From Sediminispirochaeta smaragdinae DSM 11293 (lineage in GTDB: Bacteria > Spirochaetota > Spirochaetia > DSM-16054 > Sediminispirochaetaceae): 64,000 bases of DNA. The notes beneath the pieces were generated by a model. The model was not told where the DNA came from and did no database searches. It saw only the letters and a list, made by a program, of their open reading frames with translations. The stretch is taken from the NCBI RefSeq assembly GCF_000143985.1, contig NC_014364.1:496001-560000 (forward strand), read 5' to 3'. Below, piece by piece: positions 17,975-26,224 of the stretch. How positions within the stretch are numbered: the stretch's first letter is position 1; each line of letters starts with the position of its first letter. A program made the position numbers and the translations under genes.

Positions 17975-18448
17975 CTAGTTTGCCCGGTACATTCCGTAAC
18001 CCCTACCGCTTCGTCCATAGCCTCCGGATCGGCCTCTTCCCGATGGACCAAACCCGCGAGAGGCTGTCATAAGTTCATATTCCCTCCCTTCTACCGTTGC
18101 TCTCCGCACTACCAGGTGACCGTCATTGGCCACAGGGCAGATATCAAGGGGGGCATAAAGATCAGCCTCTACCTCCATTGTCGTTCCTTCTTTGGGTAAA
18201 AATCCACTACGGGGATAACCGGGAGCACTAATCGTGTAGAGTTTCCCTCCGGACCGAAATAAATATTGCCCATCCTCCATGACCAAGGTTCCTTCGGCGT
18301 TGAGCTGCTCGAGTGGGGCTGCAAAACGTGAGCCGCTGCCTGCGACGCCTCTCACGGGAACGGCCTCTCTGGTTCCGTTTGCGAACAGTGCCACCGACAT
18401 GAAAAGTAACCCGACGGTGATGATTGCCATTTTTCCGAATAGCTTCAT
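17975..18448 (-). CDS. Small exported protein with Gly/Arg-rich tail, first gene of the sigma-54 operon
   Basis: A 157-residue protein with a clear signal peptide (MKLFGKMAIITVGLLFMSVA, then LFANGTRE). It contains a small beta-rich middle part (LVMEDGQYLFRSGGKLYTIS, near 56-75) and a tail rich in Gly, Arg, Ser and Tyr (RGFGPSGRGRSGGYGRSGRG). A single Cys lies in LDICPVA. The family is not recognised. ATG at 18448 has AAGGAGG upstream. Being first behind the sigma-54 promoter and separated by a hairpin, it should be the most abundant product, a place analogous to ZraP in zinc/envelope-stress systems. That analogy is positional only. Confidence 0.7.
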   Translation of the reverse strand: MKLFGKMAIITVGLLFMSVALFANGTREAVPVRGVAGSGSRFAAPLEQLNAEGTLVMEDGQYLFRSGGKLYTISAPGYPRSGFLPKEGTTMEVEADLYAPLDICPVANDGHLVVRRATVEGREYELMTASRGFGPSGRGRSGGYGRSGRGYGMYRAN

Positions 18449-18496
18449 GATTCCTCCTTGCCGCATTGCGGCTTCGTATGATTTCTACAACTGTAT

Positions 18497-18514
18497 AAGC
18501 AGGAACCATGCCAA
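18497..18514 (-). promoter_or_regulatory. Sigma-54 (-24/-12) promoter of the redox/two-component operon
   Basis: Minus strand reads TTGGCATGGTTCCTGCTT, with GG (18512-18511) and GC (18500-18499) separated by exactly 10 bases. It matches the hsp20 promoter at 16 of 18 positions. The predicted start is near 18487, with a leader of about 39 bases to the ATG at 18448. Confidence 0.85.
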
Positions 18515-18563
18515 TATTGATGTTGTTTTCTGGTAAGATTTCGAGAAGATTGGGGGCTCACAG

Positions 18564-18606
18564 GGGAAAAAATTTCCCATAGCAAAAAAATGGGAAATTT
18601 TTTCCC
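18564..18606. promoter_or_regulatory. Twin palindromes GGGAAA-N3-TTTCCC, candidate activator-binding sites
   Basis: GGGAAAAAATTTCCC (18564-18578) and GGGAAATTTTTTCCC (18592-18606) are each palindromic. Together with flanking AT bases they form a perfect 17-bp inverted repeat with a 9-base spacer. Their centres lie about 84 and 112 bases before the predicted sigma-54 start, the usual enhancer distance. They also lie 11 bases after the stop of the upstream minus-strand aminotransferase gene, so a terminator role is possible, although there is no T run after the structure. Confidence 0.65.
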
Positions 18607-18616
18607 GGTGAGTTCG

Positions 18617-19876
18617 TCAACCGAGGATATGAGAGGCTGTTTGCCCCAAGGCGTCGGCCATTGCCGTTATTTCTGCTTTTTCAATAATCAATGGAGGCTG
18701 GAAGGCAAGCACGTTTCTGTTGACTCCGTTCTTGCCGATGAGGAACCCCTTTTCCTTCATTGCTTCAAGGATCTCGTCGGTTATATCAGGGGCGGCTTTG
18801 CCTTGATAAGCCCCTACCTCCATGCCTACCATCAGGCCCAATCCCCTTGGGGCGTTCAGAAAGGGGGCGGCCTTTGCCACCTGACGAAGTTCCGACATGA
18901 GCAGGTCTCCGTATTCCGCTGCCCGGGACACAAGCTTTTCCGATTTGATGAAATCGAGTACGGCAAGACCGGCTGTACATGATACGGGATTTCCTCCGAG
19001 GGTGGATGCCGAGGGCTTTGTAAAGGCGGCGGCAATGTCCGGCCTTGCAGCGAAGAAGCCAATGGGAAAGCCGTTACCGAGGGCCTTGGCTCCGGTAATC
19101 ATGTCCGGCTCCACCGGGTAGTGCTCTATGGCAAACATCTTGCCGCTCCTTCCAAAGCCGCTTTGAATCTCGTCGCTGATCAGAAGTACCTTCTGCCGTT
19201 TCAGTTCGGCAGCTATGCGATCGAAAAAGGATGGGGGAAGCGGTCTGATCCCTCCGTTGCCCTGAATGGGTTCGACGATTAGGGCGGCCGTTTCCGGTCC
19301 CTCATTGAGGAGCAGTTCCATCACCGCCGACTCATCTGAGGCGAAGCTGACAGGAACCTCGTCTACAAAGGGATCGGTTCTCCACATGGGGATTGCCGTT
19401 ACCCCTGTTGTGAGAAAGGTACGACCGTGAAGCGATCCCTCCATGGCGATGAATTTTCGTTTTTGGGTAAACAATCGCGCTGCCAGCAGGGCGCTTTCGT
19501 TGGCCTCGGATCCGGAATTGCAGAAAAAGCTTCGACATATGGTTCCCGGGAGTATTTCTGCGAGACGGCGGGCAAGCTCGACAACCGGCTGGGTAAGGTA
19601 GATGGAGGTGGTATGCTGAAGGGTGTTCAGCTGCTGTATAACACGATTGTTGATCTGCGGGTTGCAGTGTCCGCAGCTCATGACCGAAACCCCGGCAAAA
19701 AAATCGGTGTAAACCTTCCCGGTGCTGTCGTAGACCTTGGTCCCTGAGGCCCGCACGATTTGGGGCGGCCTTCGGTAGAAATGATAGGAACAGGGAATCA
19801 AGTATTTTTGCTTCAACTCGATAATCTTTTCCGGACCAAGGTACTCACTGTTTTTGTCAGTATTGATATGCGCCAT
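18617..19876 (-). CDS. Class III PLP-dependent aminotransferase (AGXT2/acetylornithine-type)
   Basis: A 419-residue class III (omega) aminotransferase. The cofactor-binding NSGSEANESALLAAR, the Asp block LLISDEIQSGFGRSG and the PLP lysine in TGAKALGNGFPIG are all present. The length and the ending are normal for the family. The reaction is amino transfer from an omega-amino or alanine-type donor to pyruvate, glyoxylate or 2-oxoglutarate. The exact donor cannot be read from sequence. Its start overlaps the end of the U32 gene by 20 bases, so the two are co-transcribed. Confidence 0.88.
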   Translation of the reverse strand: MAHINTDKNSEYLGPEKIIELKQKYLIPCSYHFYRRPPQIVRASGTKVYDSTGKVYTDFFAGVSVMSCGHCNPQINNRVIQQLNTLQHTTSIYLTQPVVELARRLAEILPGTICRSFFCNSGSEANESALLAARLFTQKRKFIAMEGSLHGRTFLTTGVTAIPMWRTDPFVDEVPVSFASDESAVMELLLNEGPETAALIVEPIQGNGGIRPLPPSFFDRIAAELKRQKVLLISDEIQSGFGRSGKMFAIEHYPVEPDMITGAKALGNGFPIGFFAARPDIAAAFTKPSASTLGGNPVSCTAGLAVLDFIKSEKLVSRAAEYGDLLMSELRQVAKAAPFLNAPRGLGLMVGMEVGAYQGKAAPDITDEILEAMKEKGFLIGKNGVNRNVLAFQPPLIIEKAEITAMADALGQTASHILG

Positions 19877-21767
19877 AGGTACATCCTTTCGATTGAGCTT
19901 GTAATGATTCGAGAACGAGATCTCCCTTTTCAGGATGATCCATACAGGTGAGGGCTGCTTTCATGATACTGCTTGTCTCTTCCGGCCCATAGGCCTGCAA
20001 CTCCAGCCTCAGCAGGTCGTATCCCGACTTCATGAAGATATCCGTAAGGGGCATCAGCGTGAGCTCCTTTACCGGTAACAGGTGATAATGGTTCCAGTAA
20101 TCTCTCTTGATCTGGAGTCTTCCGGCCTCTGTCTCCAAGAACCATGAGTCTGCTTTACGACCGCTAACGTCATGATCAAGATACATGACGTCGGGTAATC
20201 CATGATAGATAAGTTCGGCCTCACCTGTGCAACCCGCTGCGGCAGCCAGGGTCGGCAAGCGTATCAGGGAAGGGGCGGGAAGCTCTATCGAAGAGGTCCA
20301 GCCCTTCGCTCCCGCTTCCTCATAAAAGGCGGCAGCCTGTGGGTTGTATATATTCATCGAGCTGTCACAGGTTAATTGATACTCTTCTCCTTCAAAAAGG
20401 CGAAAAAGCCCAAGATTGCTCAAAAGAAAACCATCGACCGAAGGTTTTTGGGCAAGATAGGCTCTGAAAAGAGAGAACTGGCTATCTGTTACCATTCTGG
20501 GAAAGGCAAGAAAAAGCGTGATATCACTCTTTCTGCACTCCTTTTGAAAGCCGTCAAGTTCGGATAGGGTAAAGGGCATCACCGGTGCAAAGGGCTCGCT
20601 CGAGAGGTAGATCCTCCTTATCCCGCTCCCCGATTTGAGAACACGTCGTCCCTGTTCGATAGAATTGACCCGCACCGATAGACCCGGCTGCCCTGGGGAG
20701 GGCTTTAGAGTCCTCTGTATTTCGAGGAGCCGTGCACGGAGTTTTTCGGTTTGTACCGCATCTACCTCCCGCTCCTTTGTCGGGGTACTGAACATCTTTT
20801 TTGTAGAGTAGAAATCTCCTGTGCCTTCTCCCCTTGTATTGATATTCTCCAGGCCCGGAACCCCAAATGCATAGCCTGTGGAAAAATCCCGCTTTTTGAA
20901 GGGCTCGACAGCGGAGCTTTCCGGCCGCATCTGCCCAAGGGGATCGGCAAGAAATGCATCAAAGGCCCTGCCGTAGGTATCAACGAGCCCCGTAATGAAC
21001 TCCTTTGAACGCATCCTTCCTTCTATTTTAAAGGATACGACTCCGGCATCCAAAAGCTCCCACAGGTGGGCGTAGAGGTTCATATCCTTAACCGCAAGAG
21101 GGAAGGGATGGCCGGAGGCGCCTTGCGGCTGTGTAGGCTGTGTATAGGGCCATCGACAAGGCTTGAGACAACGGCCCCTGTTACTCGACATACCGAAGAG
21201 ATAGGAGCTGTAGTAGCACAGTGAGCCATGTGCAACACACATATCTCCGTGGGTAAAATATTCGAGTTCCACATTTGTCTGCTTGGCAATGGCCTTAACC
21301 TCGGAGAGCGGCATCTCACGGGAGAGAACAACCCGTTTGATGCCGTGTGCTTCAAGAACATTGATCATTTCGGTGTTGTGGACATTCATCATCACCGATG
21401 CATGGAGTGGTATGCTAAGCTTCAAGCGATTGATAAGCGAGAGAATCGCCGTGTCCTGAATGATAATGGCATCGGGGCCGATCTCTTCCAGAAAAATCAG
21501 ATATTCTTCTGCCTCGGCCAATTCGTTTTCATCAAGTAAGCTGTTTACCGTGATGTATATGTTTTTATCGGCTTCCCGTGCTAAAAAGACGGCCTCTCTT
21601 AATTCTTCCCTGGAAAGGTTGTAGCCCTTCCGTATCATTCTCATATTCAGTTGACTTCCTCCGCAATAGACGGCATCGCAGGAAGAGTGCATGAGTTCTT
21701 TGAAAATCTCGAAGGTTCCGGCCGGTGCAAGGAGCTCTATCTGTTTGTTGTTATACACTCTGCTCAT
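19857..21767 (-). CDS. U32 peptidase-family protein with C-terminal extension
   Basis: A 636-residue protein. The N-terminal U32 core has IELLAPAG (near 10), DAVYCGGSQLNMR and YFTHGDMCVAHGSLCYYSSY. The signature SSNRGRCLKPCRWPY with clustered cysteines, likely Fe-S ligands, follows. Related proteins include YhbU/RlhA and collagenase-like U32 enzymes, several of which act in tRNA or 23S rRNA hydroxylation rather than proteolysis. Residues beyond about 330 form a second large domain as in RlhA-type proteins. The start at 21767 (MSRVYNNK) is chosen because the family homology begins there; no strong ribosome site is visible. Confidence 0.85.
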   Translation of the reverse strand: MSRVYNNKQIELLAPAGTFEIFKELMHSSCDAVYCGGSQLNMRMIRKGYNLSREELREAVFLAREADKNIYITVNSLLDENELAEAEEYLIFLEEIGPDAIIIQDTAILSLINRLKLSIPLHASVMMNVHNTEMINVLEAHGIKRVVLSREMPLSEVKAIAKQTNVELEYFTHGDMCVAHGSLCYYSSYLFGMSSNRGRCLKPCRWPYTQPTQPQGASGHPFPLAVKDMNLYAHLWELLDAGVVSFKIEGRMRSKEFITGLVDTYGRAFDAFLADPLGQMRPESSAVEPFKKRDFSTGYAFGVPGLENINTRGEGTGDFYSTKKMFSTPTKEREVDAVQTEKLRARLLEIQRTLKPSPGQPGLSVRVNSIEQGRRVLKSGSGIRRIYLSSEPFAPVMPFTLSELDGFQKECRKSDITLFLAFPRMVTDSQFSLFRAYLAQKPSVDGFLLSNLGLFRLFEGEEYQLTCDSSMNIYNPQAAAFYEEAGAKGWTSSIELPAPSLIRLPTLAAAAGCTGEAELIYHGLPDVMYLDHDVSGRKADSWFLETEAGRLQIKRDYWNHYHLLPVKELTLMPLTDIFMKSGYDLLRLELQAYGPEETSSIMKAALTCMDHPEKGDLVLESLQAQSKGCTYGAYQY

Positions 21768-21879
21768 AGCGGTAGTATACCGAATCAAAACGGTTTCTTC
21801 TTCCCCTCCCTGTGGGAGAGGATCCCAGTCGACGATAACCGTCAATACACGGAGAAAGGGCCTGCTTTATCAATAATAG

Positions 21880-21906
21880 GGAGGTATCCGATCGGCGGAT
21901 ACCTCC
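21880..21906. terminator. Hairpin after the ABC-transporter operon
   Basis: GGAGGTATCCG (21880-21890) pairs with CGGATACCTCC (21896-21906) around a 5-base loop. It lies between the end of the minus-strand ABC operon (21928) and the U32 start (21767). The T run on the minus strand is weak (CTATTATTGAT). Confidence 0.55.
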
Positions 21907-21927
21907 TATCTGTTCAATGCAATATGA

Positions 21928-22329
21928 TTACTGTGGCGAGGGTGGAGTAAAGGGGATAACCCACCGTTCGGCGTCCTGAGCCAGAGCCGGGAAGGAGAGC
22001 AGAAACATCTCTCCTTTCCCCTTGATATGAAAACTGAGCTTTTTAGCGGCTATTTCATTGTACTGCTTATCGTAGATGGTAACCGTCGCCTTATGACCTT
22101 TCCCCGGAACAAGAACCATATCACGATCCCGGGGATAAAGCTCGACAGGCTCGTGATGGTCTATCTGGACCGTTACCATCTCCAGTGCCTGATAGCTGAT
22201 ACCGTCAATCTCCATATCTTTATTATCGAGCAGGAGGGTGTAGCCTTTGCCGTTTATATACAGCAAAACGGCAATAAGTACGACTATGATGAACCCCACC
22301 GAGCGGACGAGAAGTTTTCGTTTTATCAC
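21928..22329 (-). CDS. Small single-pass membrane protein of an ABC importer operon
   Basis: A 133-residue protein with a basic N-terminus (VIKRKLLVRSVG) and one membrane segment (near 8-27). A beta-rich extracytoplasmic part with HHEPVELYPRDRDM follows (near 60-73). The GTG start at 22329 overlaps the permease stop (GTGA) and has GAGGAGG upstream. It is the last gene after two permeases. I recognise it only as a recurring companion of this kind of importer; an accessory or stability role is inferred. Confidence 0.65.
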   Translation of the reverse strand: MIKRKLLVRSVGFIIVVLIAVLLYINGKGYTLLLDNKDMEIDGISYQALEMVTVQIDHHEPVELYPRDRDMVLVPGKGHKATVTIYDKQYNEIAAKKLSFHIKGKGEMFLLSFPALAQDAERWVIPFTPPSPQ

Positions 22330-23480
22330 GCTTCTGCCTCCTCTGTAGGACTGTCGCCTCCTTGTAGGCCTGCGCCTGCCCTTGCCCGTTCCTGCTCTTT
22401 TAGCCGTTTCCATGCGTGCAGTACCAGGGCTATGGAGATGACACCGTAAGAGATAAATACCCTGAAGTACTCACCGAGCATTGCGGAACCGATGAGGTTC
22501 TTGCCTGCCATGGGACTGACGATGAACATCAGGTGGAAGAGAATAACGCCGAGAAAGACGTTTCCGATCTTCGCTTTGCTCACCGTTGCCCCACCGATAA
22601 GAATGGCTGCGATAGAAAACATGCCGATCTGCTCATGGCTGTTATAGGTATTCATGGTCCCGATGTTTTGCAGATAAATGATCTGCCCGATCCCTGCCAA
22701 TACCGTTGAGATGATAATGGCGGTAATTCTCGTCTTTTCCACGGCGATTCCCGCGGCATCGGCCACGGCCATATCCTGGCCGATGGCCCTCATGTCCTGG
22801 CCAAGTTTTGTCTTCTTGAACCAGAGGATGAAAAGACAAAGCAGGGTTATAAACATGAAGGTTGCAAGCGGAATATTAATGCCGAATATCTTAAGGGGAA
22901 TGAGATTATCCATCACCTGCCGCACATTGATCAGGTTTACAGCATTTCTGATACCGTAGCCCCTGCTGAGTACTAAGGCATTACTTCCGATCCTAATAAC
23001 ACTTCCCATACCGTAGAGGACGATCAGCTGATAAATGCCGTTTGCAAAGAAAGCAAGAATGAAACTGGTGACCATCTCTCGCCCCTTTGCCTTGTTCAGT
23101 ATTTGTCCCGTGGCATAACCGAAGAGAAGGGACATGGGGATCGAGAGAATCATAGCCAGGAAAAGTCCGTTTAGGCCGATGATGTTCCAGTCCGTGACGA
23201 AGATCAGGGCGATCTGGCCTGCCATTGCCCCGAGGGTCATCCCAAAATTGAGCCCCATACCGGCCATAATGGGAATGATCAGGCTTAAAACGAGGAAGCT
23301 GTTACGAACCAGTCTGGTTATCAGTTCCTGGATAAGATATCCTGCGGAGAATCCTGAAGCCGGAATGGCCAGTATACTGATGATGATAAAGAGTGTGGGA
23401 ACCGGATATTCGGAAATGAGAAGCTTAACCCGTTTGAGGGGAGAGACCTTGGAGGCACTTGTTGCTTTTCTTTCTTTCAT
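22326..23480 (-). CDS. ABC transporter permease (BPD_transp_2/RbsC-like), second copy
   Basis: A 384-residue inner-membrane permease with about 8-10 helices. The family motif is in LGQDMRAIGQDMAVADAAGI, where the cytoplasmic coupling helix contacts the ATPase. Conserved glycines lie in IAAILIGGATVSKAKIGNVF. A charged C-terminal tail (RLKEQERARAGAG) follows the last helix. It pairs with the permease encoded 3 bases upstream, and both would dimerise with the double ATPase encoded before them. Confidence 0.85.
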   Translation of the reverse strand: MKERKATSASKVSPLKRVKLLISEYPVPTLFIIISILAIPASGFSAGYLIQELITRLVRNSFLVLSLIIPIMAGMGLNFGMTLGAMAGQIALIFVTDWNIIGLNGLFLAMILSIPMSLLFGYATGQILNKAKGREMVTSFILAFFANGIYQLIVLYGMGSVIRIGSNALVLSRGYGIRNAVNLINVRQVMDNLIPLKIFGINIPLATFMFITLLCLFILWFKKTKLGQDMRAIGQDMAVADAAGIAVEKTRITAIIISTVLAGIGQIIYLQNIGTMNTYNSHEQIGMFSIAAILIGGATVSKAKIGNVFLGVILFHLMFIVSPMAGKNLIGSAMLGEYFRVFISYGVISIALVLHAWKRLKEQERARAGAGLQGGDSPTEEAEA

Positions 23481-23483
23481 CGT

Positions 23484-24533
23484 CTACCCCCTGCTTCCGC
23501 TTCGAGTGACCCTGGTGAGAGCGTAGAGGATCATACCGTTTGATACGATGATCCTGATCACCTCGGACATATCGGTGTTGATGATACTGTTCATGACCGA
23601 CGGCGTCATGGTGAGTATCCCCTGAAAGAGAAAGGTTCCGATCAATACATTGTAGATGGATGCCTTATGGACGCTGGCTCCACCGATGAGGATGGCGGCC
23701 ACAGCCGGAAATGCCATATAGAAGGGGCCCATGTAGAGCTGAATGAATCCGAAGCTTTGCTGATAAACCAGGATGCCGACGCCTCCGAGCCAGGTGGACA
23801 TCATGACGCTTATGGTTCGCATTTTATCCACGCTGATGCCGGCCGCCCGTGCATAATCGGGATTGGAACCGACGGCTGTCATCGCGGTACCGGTCTTTGT
23901 ATGAAAAAAGGCCCAGACGAAAAGACATATTACGGCAAGGAAGAGGATCATGCCTGTGGGAAAAGAAAAGTCCTTTCCGATATGAACGGCAAGGAAGTCG
24001 TTGAGAACGTGAAGGTAGAATCCCTCAGTGCTGATGGTGGTTCGAAGGCCTTCTCCTCCGTAGCCCCACACCATGGTGGGACTTTTGAGCGGCAAAAGAA
24101 GCCACATTATGCACATAAATGCGACCGAGGAGAAGCCGACGTAGGTGGCGATAACCATTTCGTTCCCCTTAACGCGGTTGAGGAGTTTTCCATATCCAAA
24201 ACCGAAAAGCAAGGCAAAGGGGGTTGTAATGGCTATAGCCGTCAGAAAAGCGGGAAACCCTGTTATCCCGAGCTCGATGGTGAGGACCGCACCGAGTAGG
24301 CCGCTGATAATTCCTAAAGGAAGGCCGAAGTTGAGGCCGCAGCCCGACTGTACCATGGGAACCATGGCGAGAACCATAACCCCGTTCATGCCGAAACGGA
24401 TCAGCGTGTCGCTGATGGAGGTCGAAACCTTGACCTCTACAAAGGGAGCGGCAATAAAAAGGGTAAACAAAAAGATTGCAATAATGATGCGTGGCCATCC
24501 GACCCGCTCTATAAATGTTCGTATCGATTCCAT
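23484..24533 (-). CDS. ABC transporter permease (BPD_transp_2/RbsC-like), first copy
   Basis: A 349-residue permease with about 8-10 membrane segments. The coupling region is TGTAMTAVGSNPDYARAAGI and the conserved glycine block VAAILIGGASVHKASIYNVL. It is about as similar in layout to its downstream neighbour as expected for a heterodimeric pair. The start codon lies 4 bases after the ATPase stop. The upstream SBP is of the DUF3798 type, so the importer as a whole belongs to the BMP/RbsABC-like group with unknown ligand. Confidence 0.85.
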   Translation of the reverse strand: MESIRTFIERVGWPRIIIAIFLFTLFIAAPFVEVKVSTSISDTLIRFGMNGVMVLAMVPMVQSGCGLNFGLPLGIISGLLGAVLTIELGITGFPAFLTAIAITTPFALLFGFGYGKLLNRVKGNEMVIATYVGFSSVAFMCIMWLLLPLKSPTMVWGYGGEGLRTTISTEGFYLHVLNDFLAVHIGKDFSFPTGMILFLAVICLFVWAFFHTKTGTAMTAVGSNPDYARAAGISVDKMRTISVMMSTWLGGVGILVYQQSFGFIQLYMGPFYMAFPAVAAILIGGASVHKASIYNVLIGTFLFQGILTMTPSVMNSIINTDMSEVIRIIVSNGMILYALTRVTRSGSRG

Positions 24534-24537
24534 AGTG

Positions 24538-26139
24538 CTATACCTCGGCTTGTGCGCGTCGACTGCGGCCGACCATCATCAGCCCAAACTCTGTCGATTT
24601 CTCGGTAGCCGGCTTGATTCCTCCGATCCGTCCTTCATCGACAATGGCAATACGATCGCAGAGGCTCCGAAGCTCTTCGAGCTCCGAAGATACCATGATA
24701 ACGGTTATTCCGTTTTCCCTGTTGTAGCGGCGGATGGTATCGAGAACCAGTTTTTTTGCTCCGACATCGATGCCTCTGGTGGGTTCGGATACAAAAAGCA
24801 GCTTCGGTTTCACTGCAAAGGCCTTTGCAAGGCAGACTTTTTGTTGATTCCCGCCGGATAATTCCACCGCATGTTGCCATGGGCCTGTACAGCGAATCTG
24901 GAGTGAGTCTATGTATTCCTGGGCAAGCTCTTCGATTGCCTTGTCGTCGCGCCATTTTATGAGACCGCCCAGGATCGGTTTGATGAAGCGATCCTGGGTC
25001 TGCATTGCCGTAAAGGCAATATTCCAGTCCAGCGGCTCTTCGAGAAGTAAGCCTACTCCTCGTCTGTCTTCACTGACGAAGCTCATCCCCGCCATTAAAG
25101 CCGCATTGGGATCGTTGAGAAGGACCTGCTTCCCTTCGAATGTAACGATACCGCCGGCCTTGTAGAGGCCCATGATTCCGTTCGGAATACCGAGTTTCCC
25201 CTGACCTGCCAGGCCTCCTATTCCGAATATTTCACCGCTTCGTACCGAAAAGCTCACATCCCGGACCGTTTCTCCCGGCATGTCGACCCAGAGGTGCGCC
25301 ACCTCCAGGACCGCTTCTTCCTTGAGTTCCGACTCCCTCGGCACCGGTGCATAACCTTCGAGACTTCTGCCTACCATTGCCTCGGCAATCTGTTCAACAC
25401 TTGTTTCTGTTACATGTTTTTCTTCTACGATTTCTCCGTCCCGCAGAATCACGACTTTATCACAAAGGGCGATGATTTCATCCAGCCGGTGGCTGATGAA
25501 GATGACTGAAATCCCTCGCTTTGCAAGGTTGCGTACCGCCGAGATCAGAATTTCGGCCTCCGATTCGGTGAGGACAGCCGTAGGCTCGTCAAGTACCAGA
25601 AGTTTGATCTGTTTACGTGCGAGTTCTCTGGCGATTTCGGTAAATTGTTTGTGTCCGACAGGCATTTCGCTCACAGGCATATTTTCGTCGAGGTCTATTC
25701 CGAGAAGCCTAATAGCTTCCAGTGCCCGTTTTTGCATATCCTCTCTGTCCAGAGTTCTCATCCTGTCGTTGAAAATTTCAACAAGAAAGTTGTATCGAGT
25801 TGATTCTCGATTAAGCAGAATGTTTTCCGTTGCACTGAAGCCGGGAATGAGGCTGAACTCCTGGTGTACCATACCAATTCCCGCCTTGAGGGCGTCAAAA
25901 GGGCTCTGGAAGGAAACCTCTTCACCTTCAAGAAGTATTTTCCCACCGTAGCCACCGGTTTCACGGATGACACCCATTCCGAAGATAATCTTCATTAATG
26001 TGGTTTTTCCTGCCCCGTTTTCTCCGACCAGCCCGAGGATTTCTCCCCTTTCAAGATTGAAGCTGACATCGGTGAGCACTTGGTTACCGAAAAAGTCTTT
26101 CGTTATCGAGCGCAGCTCAAGAAGCGGCGTAGTGTTCAT
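24538..26139 (-). CDS. ABC transporter ATPase with two nucleotide-binding domains (RbsA/MglA-like)
   Basis: A 533-residue tandem ATPase. Domain 1 has Walker A GENGAGKTT, Walker B LLVLDEPTAVL and a degenerate signature in place of LSGGQ (MPVGHKQFTEIA). Domain 2 has a degenerate Walker A (GGLAGQGKLGIP), a good signature (LSGGNQQKVCLAKA) and Walker B LLFVSEPTRGID. This asymmetry is normal for RbsA-type proteins. The start at 26139 (MNTTPLLEL) has AGGAGC upstream; a longer reading starting inside the preceding hairpin region was rejected. Confidence 0.9.
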   Translation of the reverse strand: MNTTPLLELRSITKDFFGNQVLTDVSFNLERGEILGLVGENGAGKTTLMKIIFGMGVIRETGGYGGKILLEGEEVSFQSPFDALKAGIGMVHQEFSLIPGFSATENILLNRESTRYNFLVEIFNDRMRTLDREDMQKRALEAIRLLGIDLDENMPVSEMPVGHKQFTEIARELARKQIKLLVLDEPTAVLTESEAEILISAVRNLAKRGISVIFISHRLDEIIALCDKVVILRDGEIVEEKHVTETSVEQIAEAMVGRSLEGYAPVPRESELKEEAVLEVAHLWVDMPGETVRDVSFSVRSGEIFGIGGLAGQGKLGIPNGIMGLYKAGGIVTFEGKQVLLNDPNAALMAGMSFVSEDRRGVGLLLEEPLDWNIAFTAMQTQDRFIKPILGGLIKWRDDKAIEELAQEYIDSLQIRCTGPWQHAVELSGGNQQKVCLAKAFAVKPKLLFVSEPTRGIDVGAKKLVLDTIRRYNRENGITVIMVSSELEELRSLCDRIAIVDEGRIGGIKPATEKSTEFGLMMVGRSRRAQAEV

Positions 26140-26161
26140 TGGATTGCTCCTATAGGAAGAA

Positions 26162-26193
26162 GCGATATCCCGCCGAAGCCGACGAGATATCGC
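26162..26193 (-). promoter_or_regulatory. Strong intercistronic stem-loop in the ABC operon
   Basis: On the minus strand the 32-base segment folds as a 14-bp stem with two G-U pairs and a 4-base loop (GCGATATC ... GATATCGC at the base). It lies between the binding-protein gene and the ATPase gene. Such elements commonly protect the upstream message end and let the binding protein be made in excess; that role is inferred. Confidence 0.6.
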
Positions 26194-26224
26194 ATTGCAT
26201 TGTTCCACATGCAAGAAAGAGAAC

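Noticed and set aside
18564-18606. The twin palindrome read only as a terminator of the aminotransferase gene
   Set aside because: Each arm is itself palindromic, there is no T run after the stem, and its distance from the sigma-54 promoter fits enhancer sites; a double role cannot be excluded.
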